Below, piece by piece: positions 1-6,216 of a DNA stretch of 13,364 nt. The position numbers were made by a program, and so were the translations under genes. Location of the stretch: the NCBI GenBank assembly GCA_030430725.1, contig JAUIKP010000033.1:1-13364 (forward strand). Direction: 5' to 3'. Under the pieces are notes generated by a model. It ran no database searches and had not been told where the DNA came from. It saw nothing but the letters and a program-made list of their open reading frames with translations. Numbering within the stretch: the stretch's first letter is position 1; the number at the start of each line of letters is the position of its first letter. This stretch comes from Nitrospiria bacterium (GTDB taxonomy: Bacteria; Nitrospirota; Nitrospiria; Nitrospirales; UBA8639).

Positions 1-2
1 GG

Positions 3-22
3 TTATCCTGTTTAAAGGATAA
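3..22. other. Inverted repeat at the left edge
   Basis: A 7-base perfect inverted repeat (TTATCCT at 3-9, AGGATAA at 16-22) encloses a 6-base loop and is followed by TTCGTTTTT. It looks like a weak, AT-rich intrinsic terminator for a gene left of the window. It also covers AAGGA at 15-19, the only Shine-Dalgarno-like stretch ahead of the TTG codon at 30. Because the upstream context is missing, its role cannot be decided. Confidence 0.3.
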
Positions 23-29
23 TTCGTTT

Positions 30-659
30 TTGCCTCGGTGGTTCTTGTGTGGTCATCGCTCAATTGCCAATCCCAAATTCATTGTGAGCCTGTTGTCGTG
101 GCCCGTTCGGGTCTTCCTGTGTGTTTCGGGTATTGTGGTATTCGGAGCAACCAATCTTCAGGCCATAAGCGGCCACATCACTGAAGATCCTGCCAAAATT
201 TTACAGAAATTTCTTTCCCTCGATAAAAAAGGTGTTCGGTTGGAGGCGCATACCTGGCAGGTTGTAAGGCCCTTTGTGGCTTGGCTGGAAGAACCCGTCT
301 GGGGGCAGGTTGTCGTGATTTCTCGATATGAAATGGTGGATGATGTGTCGCAATGGGAAATTCTAAACGGCCTAGAGGCAAAAATTCCCGTGATCTTTGA
401 AGTGTTGGGTACGATGCATTGGGAACGCGTAACGTTTGTGACCAATCCCCACCGTGAAATACAACATTTTCATCTGAAAGCGGTTGGGGACCGATGGCAA
501 ATTGTTGGGCCTCAATTGCCTCCACATGTGGGCCGTCAACGTCTGGTCGACTTTGTTCGTTGGTCGGAGTTAAATGAATCTGAGCCGAAAAGGAAATTTC
601 TGTTTAATTCATTAATAAAACAATTAGAACTTAAAAATGAGAAAGATGCTCAGAAATGA
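30..659 (+). CDS. Unrecognised exported or membrane-anchored protein, about 209 aa
   Basis: I do not recognise the family. The N-terminal part has a hydrophobic stretch (roughly residues 28-47, counting from TTG at 30) preceded by a basic residue, as in a signal peptide or signal anchor. The remainder is a soluble domain of about 160 residues rich in Trp and Val, with no cysteine cluster or obvious catalytic motif. The C-terminus is Lys/Glu rich. The start is uncertain. TTG at 30 has AAGGA 10 bases upstream, while GTG at 84 would give a compact signal peptide beginning MSLLSWP but has no ribosome binding site. The frame is also open to the left edge, so the gene could begin outside the window. 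It overlaps the downstream phosphatase gene by 4 bases (ATGA at 656-659), so the two are probably translationally coupled. The function is unknown; a periplasmic role is only an inference from the N-terminus. Confidence 0.6.
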   Translation: MPRWFLCGHRSIANPKFIVSLLSWPVRVFLCVSGIVVFGATNLQAISGHITEDPAKILQKFLSLDKKGVRLEAHTWQVVRPFVAWLEEPVWGQVVVISRYEMVDDVSQWEILNGLEAKIPVIFEVLGTMHWERVTFVTNPHREIQHFHLKAVGDRWQIVGPQLPPHVGRQRLVDFVRWSELNESEPKRKFLFNSLIKQLELKNEKDAQK

Positions 660-1303
660 CTACTTGGCGTGCGGAAGTGTTGTTTTTTGATTTTGACGGG
701 ACTTTGATCGATTCGAAAATAGATATTGCCACGTCGGTAAACCTGACCCTGAAGGATTTGGGCTTGGCTTTACGGTCACGGGAAGAAATCTTTGGTTTTG
801 TGGGTGATGGGGTGAAGCGGTTATTGAGGTTATCCGTGGGGGAAGAAAATATTGATCAATATGAAAAAGCTTTAGAGATTTTTCGAAAACATTATCTCGA
901 GCATTGCGTGGAAACCACACGGTTTTATCCTGGAATTTGGGAAGTGCTTCATCACTATCAGGACCGAAGAAAAGCCATTGTAACCAACAAGTCCTTAGAG
1001 TATACCCTTTCAATTGTGGATGGATTACATGCACAGGATCTCTTTCATCATGTTGAAGCTCCCCGGGATACGATGGAATTGAAGCCGGAGCCGGTGATGT
1101 TACTCCGGGCACTTGAGGGATTGGGCGTCGATCCTTCTGATGCGGTGATGATTGGGGATAGTACGAATGATGTGCGGGCAGCCCAGGCCGCGGGAATTCG
1201 GGCTTGTGCCGTTGGGTATGGGTATGGGAACCGAGAAAAAGTTGCAGCATTACGCCCTGACTTTTATTGTGAAAATCCGAAAGATCTTCTTGGATTGTTT
1301 TAA
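656..1303 (+). CDS. gph: HAD-family hydrolase, phosphoglycolate phosphatase type
   Basis: This is a 215-residue HAD-superfamily phosphatase with all four motifs. Motif I is DFDGT (nucleophile D12, acid D14), motif II is the VTN around T110, motif III is K143 in the LKPEP segment, and motif IV is GDSTND with D168 and D172. The helical cap between about residues 20 and 90 (subfamily IA) and the length match Gph-type enzymes, which hydrolyse 2-phosphoglycolate in the cytoplasm. Related IA enzymes (PpaX pyrophosphatase, other sugar-phosphate phosphatases) look alike, so the substrate is inferred. The ATG at 656 overlaps the stop of the preceding gene, with a purine-rich GAGAAAG about 10 bases upstream inside that gene. 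It appears to be the last gene of a two-gene unit and is followed by a spacer full of hairpins. Confidence 0.85.
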   Translation: MTTWRAEVLFFDFDGTLIDSKIDIATSVNLTLKDLGLALRSREEIFGFVGDGVKRLLRLSVGEENIDQYEKALEIFRKHYLEHCVETTRFYPGIWEVLHHYQDRRKAIVTNKSLEYTLSIVDGLHAQDLFHHVEAPRDTMELKPEPVMLLRALEGLGVDPSDAVMIGDSTNDVRAAQAAGIRACAVGYGYGNREKVAALRPDFYCENPKDLLGLF

Positions 1304-1331
1304 TTCCTTCCACCTCTTTTTCATAAAAACA

Positions 1332-1372
1332 GCGCAGGATATCCCCTCAGCTTGTTGAGGGGAGGGATGCGC
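1332..1372. repeat. Hairpin 1 of a tandem hairpin cluster (REP-like)
   Basis: The inner stem is 8 base pairs (1342-1349 with 1356-1363: TCCCCTCA/TGAGGGGA) around the loop GCTTGT. An outer 5-base-pair stem, GCGCA (1332-1336)/TGCGC (1368-1372), is separated from it by a small internal loop. It lies 29 bases after the gph stop codon. There is no U-tract, so it is not a standard terminator; it may protect or end the gph mRNA. It resembles the next hairpin closely enough to suggest a small dispersed repeat family. Confidence 0.5.
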
Positions 1373-1403
1373 AGTGGTAAATAAAAAATATAATTTAAAG
1401 ATG

Positions 1404-1423
1404 TCCCCCAACTTGCTGGGGGA
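1404..1423. repeat. Hairpin 2 of the tandem cluster, related to hairpin 1
   Basis: A 7-base-pair stem (TCCCCCA 1404-1410 / TGGGGGA 1417-1423) encloses the loop ACTTGC. It shares the core CA[G/A]CTTG[T/C]TG and the flanking TCCCC/GGGGA with hairpin 1. The differences between the two stems are compensated on the opposite arm, as expected when structure rather than sequence is conserved. Confidence 0.45.
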
Positions 1424-1426
1424 GCT

Positions 1427-1443
1427 TCACTTTCTGGAAGTGA
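1427..1443. other. Third small hairpin in the gph-thrH spacer
   Basis: A 6-base-pair perfect stem TCACTT (1427-1432)/AAGTGA (1438-1443) has the loop TCTGG. It starts 3 bases after hairpin 2 and has a different sequence from it. No T-tract follows. The rest of the spacer, 1444-1565, shows nothing I can name. Confidence 0.35.
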
Positions 1444-1575
1444 CAGCACCCAGCAACAGGGTTTTGGTCAATCCGTGATTTTTTTAGTTGTGGCTAACCT
1501 GGGAATTCTTTTATGATCCATTGAATTTTGGGTTGCTGTGAACATTTTTAAAGAATATCACGAGAAGAGGTCTTG

Positions 1576-2196
1576 ATGGCGCAGCCGGTCGTTACCTGTT
1601 TGGATATGGAAGGGGTGTTATTTCCTGAAATCTGGCTAGCTTTGGCGGATAAAGTTGGCATTCAAGAGCTACGCCTGACCACCAGGGATGTTGCCGACTA
1701 TGACGTGTTAATGAAAAAACGACTGGAAGTCCTGAAAGCGCATCGCATTACGCTTCGGGATATTCAGGAAGTTGCCAGTACCATTTCTCCCCTCCCTGGA
1801 GTTCCTGATTTTATGGCGTGGCTGCGTGAACGATGTCAAATTATTATATTGTCGGATACCTATTATGAGTTTGTAGGATCACTTATGAAGAAGCTCGAAT
1901 TTCCAACGATTTTTTGCCATACGTTGGGAGTTGATTCCCATGGGTTTATCACGGATTATTTCTTACGCCAACATGATCAAAAGCGACATGCTGTCAGTGC
2001 GATGCAAGGTATCGGGTTCAGAGTGTTGGCGGGAGGAGACTCCTATAATGATGTTTCAATGTTAAAGGAGGCCGACGCCGGATTTTTTTTCTGTCCTCCT
2101 GATTCGATTATCCAGGAATTTCCCCAATTCCCTGTGGCTCGTTCATATGCAGAATTCCAGGAACACCTTGGTCGGGCAGGCGGCTTTCCTTCCTGA
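1576..2196 (+). CDS. thrH: ThrH: phosphoserine phosphatase / homoserine phosphotransferase
   Basis: This 206-residue protein closely matches my recollection of Pseudomonas ThrH. That HAD enzyme dephosphorylates phosphoserine, the last step of serine synthesis, and can pass the phosphate to homoserine. Motif I is DMEGV with nucleophile D10 and E12; Glu at the second acidic position is typical of the phosphoserine phosphatase group that includes ThrH. The following PEIW, the TTRD...DYDVLMK segment (about 35-47), LSDT (S93), the Lys at about 136 and the GGDSYND motif (D155, D159) are all characteristic, as is EFPQFP near residue 181. I chose ATG 1576 over the TTG one codon upstream because AGAGG (1566-1570) sits 5 bases before it. 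The gene stands alone, with a 272-base spacer before it and a 323-base spacer after it. The transferase activity is inferred from homology. Confidence 0.88.
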   Translation: MAQPVVTCLDMEGVLFPEIWLALADKVGIQELRLTTRDVADYDVLMKKRLEVLKAHRITLRDIQEVASTISPLPGVPDFMAWLRERCQIIILSDTYYEFVGSLMKKLEFPTIFCHTLGVDSHGFITDYFLRQHDQKRHAVSAMQGIGFRVLAGGDSYNDVSMLKEADAGFFFCPPDSIIQEFPQFPVARSYAEFQEHLGRAGGFPS

Positions 2197-2519
2197 CATG
2201 GTCATGCTGATGCAGGTTTGAATTTTCTTCCCCCATGTTTTTGTTCAAGAGGCCTCTGGCTAATGCCAATACATAAAGAGGGTTTTCTTAAGGAAAAGCC
2301 TTGTTGCCTTTCTAAGGTGTACTTGCTAGATGTATGTCGTTTATGGGGCGCTGAGTAAAAATACTGATATAAAGAGAAAAGAGGGTCAAAGAATCATTTT
2401 TTGAAGAAAAGAGATGCCATTCTCAAAAAATTGCCAGAAAATTTTTATGGATCCTCTTGGACTGTTGGCTGCAGAGTTTTTATGCCAAGAGCATTGACAA
2501 ACTTGAAAGGAGCATTTAC
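2197..2519. other. Non-coding spacer thrH-lipoprotein, 323 bases
   Basis: No credible coding region lies here. A hairpin at 2281-2300 (GGTTTTC paired with GAAAAGCC, one bulged G, loop TTAAG) may be a weak terminator for thrH, although the T-tract is interrupted. A candidate extended -10 box is listed separately. The remainder is AT-rich with short A and T runs and no structure I can support. Confidence 0.4.
2365..2373 (+). promoter_or_regulatory. Candidate extended -10 promoter for the lipoprotein gene
   Basis: TGATATAAA fits the extended -10 pattern TGnTATAAT with one mismatch. There is no good -35 hexamer 17 bases upstream, which is tolerated in extended -10 promoters. The resulting leader would be about 140 bases. 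This rests on pattern resemblance only. Confidence 0.25.
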
Positions 2520-3266
2520 ATGAGGGTCTCTCGCATTTGCCTGTCACTATTGGTATTTCTCTGTTTCTCTATCGTAACAGGCTGTCTTGGGAAACGGGAA
2601 TGGCAATACCCCCCGGCCTCTACCGGGTCATATCTGAACGAAAAAGCTGCCGCGACAATCCCGGCTAACGTTATTGTTCTTCCCTTAGAAGATTTGAGGG
2701 GAAATGAGGTAAAGGAGGAATATTGGAAGGCCGCTATCCCTCTAGTCCCCTATGGGGATACACGATATCAACGCCCTGAGGCCGTACCCAACCCTGAAGA
2801 GGTCGATTTGGTCAAGTTTGATCCGACTAATGATCTTGCTCAATCCATCGTTGCGGAATTAAAGCATGCAGAAATTTTTTCCTCAGTTGATTTTGCCAAA
2901 GATGAAGGACAGCAACCCGCGGACTTGGCCTTTCGAGGTCGTCTGCGTTCTACCGACTGGAGCAGGCGATTGTACTCGTATCTATTCGCTCCCGTTGGAG
3001 TGGTTTTTTGGATGTTAGGCCTTCCCATGAGTGAAACCACCACCGCTCTGGAGCTTGACCTTCGATTAACCCCCCTAAATGATCCGTCGAAGGTGTTATG
3101 GAATATGACAATGGAATTCGAAGGGAAGCAGCTTGATGGACCGTATTATGGTCTTGAGAATGCTGTCGAAAGTTATCCTGAGGCCATGCAAGAGGCCCTA
3201 AAACCTGCAATGGCAGATTTGATTGGCTTGGCCAACGAAGACCCCAATCGGCTATTGCCACGCTAA
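2520..3266 (+). CDS. Orphan lipoprotein, 248 aa
   Basis: The N-terminus is a textbook lipoprotein signal: MRVSR, a hydrophobic core, then the lipobox V-T-G-C with C22 as the lipidated residue. The mature protein begins CLGKREW. It is predicted to be anchored in the inner or outer membrane facing the periplasm. I do not recognise the family. The mature part starts with a beta-rich segment (IVLPLEDLRG, about 56-65), continues through a Pro/Tyr-rich stretch containing PYGDTRYQRP, and has one hydrophobic segment near 163-173 (FAPVGVVFWML) that could sit at a membrane or in a core. ATG 2520 is chosen because GAAAGGAG (2505-2512) lies 7 bases upstream and it places the signal peptide at the N-terminus; an in-frame upstream start at 2457 would add 21 residues and spoil it. 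The gene is monocistronic by spacing. Confidence 0.8.
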   Translation: MRVSRICLSLLVFLCFSIVTGCLGKREWQYPPASTGSYLNEKAAATIPANVIVLPLEDLRGNEVKEEYWKAAIPLVPYGDTRYQRPEAVPNPEEVDLVKFDPTNDLAQSIVAELKHAEIFSSVDFAKDEGQQPADLAFRGRLRSTDWSRRLYSYLFAPVGVVFWMLGLPMSETTTALELDLRLTPLNDPSKVLWNMTMEFEGKQLDGPYYGLENAVESYPEAMQEALKPAMADLIGLANEDPNRLLPR

Positions 3267-3424
3267 GTGATTGATATTATTGTCATGTGAGGAATCGAGA
3301 GAAAATATGAAATTTGTGGTTGATATTTGGCAAGCAGAAGATTATTTTAAGTTTCAGGAATTGAAAAAACGGCCGATAATGATTAGGAAACACTGACATT
3401 TTGCAGGGATGTACGCTGTTGTTC

Positions 3425-3440
3425 CTCGTGAATTCATGAG
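3425..3440. promoter_or_regulatory. Near-perfect 16-base palindrome upstream of cutA
   Basis: CTCGTGAATTCATGAG is a palindrome apart from one G-T pair and is centred about 55 bases before the cutA start. Such dyads often bind dimeric regulators, but no known operator consensus is recognised. The rest of the 221-base spacer shows no gene I can support. Confidence 0.25.
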
Positions 3441-3487
3441 ATCCAATTCTTTCATTCAAAATTTCAGGCGCTTGGTATTATTTTCAG

Positions 3488-3814
3488 ATGGAAGAAATCG
3501 TTGTAATGGTGACGGTGGGTTCTGAAGGAGAGGCAATCAGCCTATCAAAGATATTGGTTAAGAACGGATTAGCCGCCTGTGTCAATGTCATTCCAGGCGT
3601 GCAATCAATTTTTAAATGGGATGGGCAAATTACTGAGGAACGGGAATATTTGCTTTTGGTAAAAACTGTGAGACAGGCGTTTGACCAATTGGTGCTTATG
3701 GTGAAAGCCAATCATAGTTATGAGATTCCTGAAATCATTGCCCTTCCTATTCAACTTGGAAGTGAAGAGTATTTAGCTTGGATTCGAGATTCAACCAAGG
3801 TCGAGTCGGTATGA
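3488..3814 (+). CDS. cutA: CutA1-type divalent cation tolerance protein
   Basis: This small 108-residue protein is full length for CutA1, a very stable trimeric ferredoxin-like-fold protein linked to copper and other divalent-cation tolerance. The hallmarks are visible: LAACVNVIPGV (28-38) with C31, the F-K-W-D-G-Q-I segment (42-48), the ExxYLLLVKT stretch (51-60), and the HSYEIPEIIALPI segment (76-88), where most relatives have HPYE. YLAWI follows at 95-99. ATG 3488 gives the usual N-terminus, but I see no Shine-Dalgarno sequence in the 15 bases before it, so translation initiation is either weak or SD-independent. It is flanked by 221 and 88 bases of spacer and is probably expressed on its own. 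The physiological role of CutA is poorly defined even in model species. Confidence 0.9.
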   Translation: MEEIVVMVTVGSEGEAISLSKILVKNGLAACVNVIPGVQSIFKWDGQITEEREYLLLVKTVRQAFDQLVLMVKANHSYEIPEIIALPIQLGSEEYLAWIRDSTKVESV

Positions 3815-3902
3815 CTGAAGAGTAAGTGAAAGTGTTTTTGGACATAATCTCTGCAATAATAAAAAATCAGATGCCCTTATATTTTATAATTTTGGTGAAT
3901 TT

Positions 3903-4901
3903 ATGAAAGAGTCTGAAGATACGTTGACGGTCATAATCTTTCGTGGAGCCCGCTCAAATCCCTGGCGCCTAAAATTCCGAAAATCTCTTGTGAGGTATGG
4001 AATTATTATGGGATTAGTATTGCTGCTCGTTCAGGGGGGGGTGATCACGCATTATGTTTACCAATGGAGCCAACTGAGTGAATTGGGAGAAATAAAAAAG
4101 GAATTAACGACCTCACGTGCTCGAACCAGCAACTTTTCAACGGAAGTAGATGGAATGAAAAGGCGGATGTTGGCGTTAGAGACTCTCAATCGGAAGCTTC
4201 AAACCATGTTTGGTCTTGAGGCGGATGAGATTCAGGGTTTGCCTACTGGCCTTCCTGGGCAGGGAGGAGAGGAATTGCCTTATGAGGAGTTGCCGTATGA
4301 TGGGGTACAGGAAGCATCTTGGGAGTTAGTGCCTTCAATGGAAAAAACCAGGATGTCCCCGGAAGGTGCTGGTTTAAATTCGACCATGGATCGAAAAATA
4401 ACCGAGATTAAGGCTGGGCTGGAGTGGCTAAATCAACAAACTGAATTGGAAAGCCAAATTCTGGAAGAGCTTTCTGCTGCAGCTCAGCAAAAAGCCGATC
4501 AATGGGCCTCAATCCCTTCAATCTGGCCAGTTAAAGGTGCTCTGACCTCAAAGTTTGGTCCTCGGGTCTCCCCCTTCACAGGTAAAAAAGCCTTGCATGC
4601 GGGAATTGATATCGGTGCTCCTACCGGTACCGAGGTTCGATCTCCGGCAGCGGGGAAAATTGTTGTCGCTGCCTATGATGGTCGGATGGGGAAATTCATT
4701 CGCATCGACCACGGGTACAGCATTGAGACGACCTATGGACATTTGTCCAAAATCCATGTGAAGTATGGTGACAAAGTTCGTAGAGGCGATCTTATCGGCT
4801 TGGTCGGGAGCACGGGGAAGTTTTCAACGGGGCCCCATCTTCACTATCAAGTAGCCGTGAATGATAAAGTTGTAGATCCTATCCATTACATTTTGGATTA
4901 G
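3903..4901 (+). CDS. Membrane-anchored M23 peptidoglycan endopeptidase
   Basis: The 332-residue protein has a short basic cytoplasmic N-terminus, one transmembrane helix (about 33-52), coiled-coil-prone segments (about 58-104 and 162-200) separated by a Pro/Gly/Glu-rich linker, and a C-terminal LytM/M23 domain (about 207-332). The zinc site is complete: H232 and D236 in HAGID, and H314 in the HLH motif, with H280 and H312 as the expected catalytic histidines. It therefore looks like an active enzyme that cuts peptide cross-links in the periplasm, not an EnvC/NlpD-type activator that has lost ligands. No LysM domain is present. GGTGA at 3894-3898 is a modest ribosome binding site 4 bases before the ATG. 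The linker carries a two-copy tandem repeat. It could act in cell division or growth, but the partner is unknown. Confidence 0.87.
   Translation: MKESEDTLTVIIFRGARSNPWRLKFRKSLVRYGIIMGLVLLLVQGGVITHYVYQWSQLSELGEIKKELTTSRARTSNFSTEVDGMKRRMLALETLNRKLQTMFGLEADEIQGLPTGLPGQGGEELPYEELPYDGVQEASWELVPSMEKTRMSPEGAGLNSTMDRKITEIKAGLEWLNQQTELESQILEELSAAAQQKADQWASIPSIWPVKGALTSKFGPRVSPFTGKKALHAGIDIGAPTGTEVRSPAAGKIVVAAYDGRMGKFIRIDHGYSIETTYGHLSKIHVKYGDKVRRGDLIGLVGSTGKFSTGPHLHYQVAVNDKVVDPIHYILD
4269..4298 (+). repeat. Two-copy 15-base in-frame tandem repeat
   Basis: Two copies of a GAGGA[A/G]TTGCC[T/G]TAT unit encode E-E-L-P-Y twice (residues 123-132 of the M23 protein). The two differences are both synonymous. 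The repeat falls in the variable linker between the coiled coils. Confidence 0.7.
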
Positions 4902-5068
4902 TCTGCCATCAAGCTTGAGGGGATCCTTAGGAATCTGCCAGGCTTGCTTGTCCCTTTTTCTTTTTAAACTTCAATTTTCATCTTCCTGTGAAAAACCTGG
5001 GACAAAAGACCTAAGCTGTTTGGTTTGAGACTGGGTCTTCTTTTATAGAGTGTGGGCCTTCTTTTTTG

Positions 5069-5097
5069 TTGAAATATCTAAAACAATTGCCTAGATT
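5069..5097 (+). promoter_or_regulatory. Candidate sigma-70-type promoter P1 of the operon
   Basis: TTGAAA (5069-5074, 5 of 6 to the -35 consensus) is followed by a 17-base spacer and TAGATT (5092-5097, 4 of 6 to the -10 consensus). The transcript would have a leader of about 220 bases including the hairpin at 5234-5262. This is pattern evidence only. Confidence 0.3.
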
Positions 5098-5199
5098 AAC
5101 CTTAATAAACATTGAGGAATTCTGGCATGTTGTGAATACTTATGAAATGCTCATGACATCCTAGGAATTTTGATTGGAAATTTAAGTTTATCGGTTAAA

Positions 5200-5229
5200 T
5201 TGACAATAATTTATTTTCTTTGTTAGTTT
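5200..5229 (+). promoter_or_regulatory. Candidate promoter P2 of the operon
   Basis: A perfect TTGACA (5200-5205) is followed, after 18 bases, by the weak -10 TAGTTT (5224-5229). Transcription would start near 5235, at the foot of the hairpin at 5234-5262. The poor -10 box could mean an activator is needed, or that the match is chance in AT-rich DNA. Confidence 0.27.
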
Positions 5230-5233
5230 CTTG

Positions 5234-5262
5234 TTCCGCTGGGGGATTTTACCTAGCAGGAA
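5234..5262 (+). promoter_or_regulatory. Leader hairpin upstream of the oxidoreductase operon
   Basis: TTCCGCTGGG (5234-5243) pairs with CCTAGCAGGAA (5252-5262), leaving an 8-base loop, one bulged A and one G-T pair. It is followed by TTCTGTTTT, so it could work as a terminator or attenuator, or as a 5' stabilising stem if promoter P2 is used. The sequence does not distinguish between these. Confidence 0.4.
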
Positions 5263-5310
5263 TTCTGTTTTAAATACAACGATGGTGATGGTTATTTTTG
5301 TTTTTAACCA

Positions 5311-5319
5311 AGGAGGAGG
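5311..5319 (+). promoter_or_regulatory. Strong Shine-Dalgarno of the first operon gene
   Basis: AGGAGGAGG ends 6 bases before the ATG at 5326. It is the strongest ribosome binding site in the window and fits a highly expressed central-carbon enzyme. Confidence 0.7.
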
Positions 5320-5325
5320 CCCGAT

Positions 5326-6216
5326 ATGAGTCTCGATTATGTAAAATTCACGCCCGGTTTCGGAAAATTCATGCCAAAAGAATATAGAGACATGGTTGAG
5401 CATGGTCCATTTGGAAAAAAGACCTCGGTTTCGCAGGTGGGAACGTTTAAAGAGATCCTGGAGGAGCATCCTATGTGTGCGGGGTGCGCGATGACGTTGT
5501 TTATCCGCTTGGCAATGATTGCATTTCCAAATCCAGAAGATACGATCACAGTTGGGACGGCTGGATGCGGGCGGCTAGCCATTTCTCAGGCAGCTATTCC
5601 TTTTGTCTATGGAAATTACGGGGATCAAAATGGAGTGGCCAGTGGGTTGTCTCGTGGGCTTCGCTTAAGGTTTGGAGATCGTCCCAAAGATGTTGTTGTA
5701 ATGGCGGGTGATGGGGGAATGGCCGACATTGGTTTTGCTCAAACTTTGCATTCCTGGTTTCGAAAAGAAAAGTTTACGACTATCATGTTGGATAACGAAG
5801 TGTATGGAAATACCGGTGGTCAAGAAAGTGGAATGACCAACAAGGGCCAAGTTTTGAAGATGGCCCCTCTAGGGAAAAAATTTGAAAAGATGGATATGTT
5901 AGGGATGGCTAAGGTTGCAGGGTGTGCGTATGTGGCGACGGTGGTTCCTAATAATCCAAGAAGAGTGGAAAGTGTCATTAAAAAGGCGGTCTTGATTGCA
6001 CGGGAAGTAGGTCCAACGTATATCCAAGCCTATACCTCCTGTAATATTGAATATGCAATTCCAACAGATAAAGTGATGGAGGATGCAAAAGATGTCGAGA
6101 ATGATCGTTACGCATTCTCGGAATATCTTACAGACGAAGCCAAGCAGTATTTAGGGGAATTGTATGGGTACAAAGAATATCTCCCGAAGCCTGCGGCTGC
6201 AGTAACTAAAGGGTAA
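5326..6216 (+). CDS. porB: 2-oxoacid:ferredoxin oxidoreductase, beta (TPP) subunit
   Basis: This 296-residue cytoplasmic subunit binds thiamine pyrophosphate and the proximal [4Fe-4S] cluster. The TPP motif runs from GDG (128-130) to L-D-N (155-157), followed by EVYGNTGGQ, a classic pyruvate-oxidoreductase signature. Cysteines C51 and C54 (CAGC), C81 (AGCGR) and C239 (TSCNIE) match the four cluster ligands known from pyruvate:ferredoxin oxidoreductases. The C-terminal 55 residues form an acidic and Tyr-rich tail. It is the first gene of a five-gene operon (beta, gamma, delta, fifth subunit, alpha). The complex interconverts a 2-oxoacid plus CoA with an acyl-CoA, CO2 and reduced ferredoxin; in reductive-TCA organisms it runs towards carboxylation. 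Pyruvate or 2-oxoglutarate as substrate cannot be decided here, so the symbol is provisional (forB is the alternative). Confidence 0.9.
   Translation: MSLDYVKFTPGFGKFMPKEYRDMVEHGPFGKKTSVSQVGTFKEILEEHPMCAGCAMTLFIRLAMIAFPNPEDTITVGTAGCGRLAISQAAIPFVYGNYGDQNGVASGLSRGLRLRFGDRPKDVVVMAGDGGMADIGFAQTLHSWFRKEKFTTIMLDNEVYGNTGGQESGMTNKGQVLKMAPLGKKFEKMDMLGMAKVAGCAYVATVVPNNPRRVESVIKKAVLIAREVGPTYIQAYTSCNIEYAIPTDKVMEDAKDVENDRYAFSEYLTDEAKQYLGELYGYKEYLPKPAAAVTKG

Larger units (their letters stand above)
4902..5325. other. 424-base non-coding region before the oxidoreductase operon
   Basis: No coding region is supported. After the M23 gene there is an interrupted inverted repeat (4948-4960 with 4990-5005) and a possible weak terminator, AAGACC (5006-5011) with GGTCTT (5034-5039) followed by CTTTTAT. 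The motif GGGYCTTCTTTT occurs twice (5033-5044 and 5054-5065). Two promoter candidates, a leader hairpin and a strong Shine-Dalgarno site are listed separately. The size suggests room for regulation of the downstream operon. Confidence 0.45.

Noticed and set aside
660..1313. Long antisense open frame of 217 codons across gph
   Set aside because: It is a shadow of the sense gene, is rich in His, Pro and Ser in an unstructured pattern, and lies opposite a gene with all HAD motifs.
1332..1443. Repeated stems read as a short CRISPR array
   Set aside because: There are only two related units, they are themselves palindromic and differ from each other, no uniform spacers exist and no cas gene is near.
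2457..2519. In-frame upstream extension of the lipoprotein gene
   Set aside because: It would place 21 residues before the lipoprotein signal peptide and has no Shine-Dalgarno, whereas the ATG at 2520 has GAAAGGAG 7 bases upstream.
3307..3396. Small open frame of 29 codons (MKFVVDIWQAED...) between the lipoprotein gene and cutA
   Set aside because: It has no ribosome binding site at usable spacing (GAGGA is 13 bases away), no recognisable domain and a length expected by chance.
3885..3890. Perfect TATAAT before the M23 gene
   Set aside because: There is no -35 box at proper distance, and transcription would start only a few bases before the ATG, leaving no room for the ribosome binding site; probably chance in AT-rich DNA.
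5105..5130. Possible sigma-54 promoter (TGGCATG) upstream of porB
   Set aside because: No GC dinucleotide occurs 10 bases after the GG, so the -24/-12 pattern fails.
4902..5325. Riboswitch in the long leader of the oxidoreductase operon
   Set aside because: The only solid element is a single bulged hairpin; no conserved core of a known riboswitch class was recognised.
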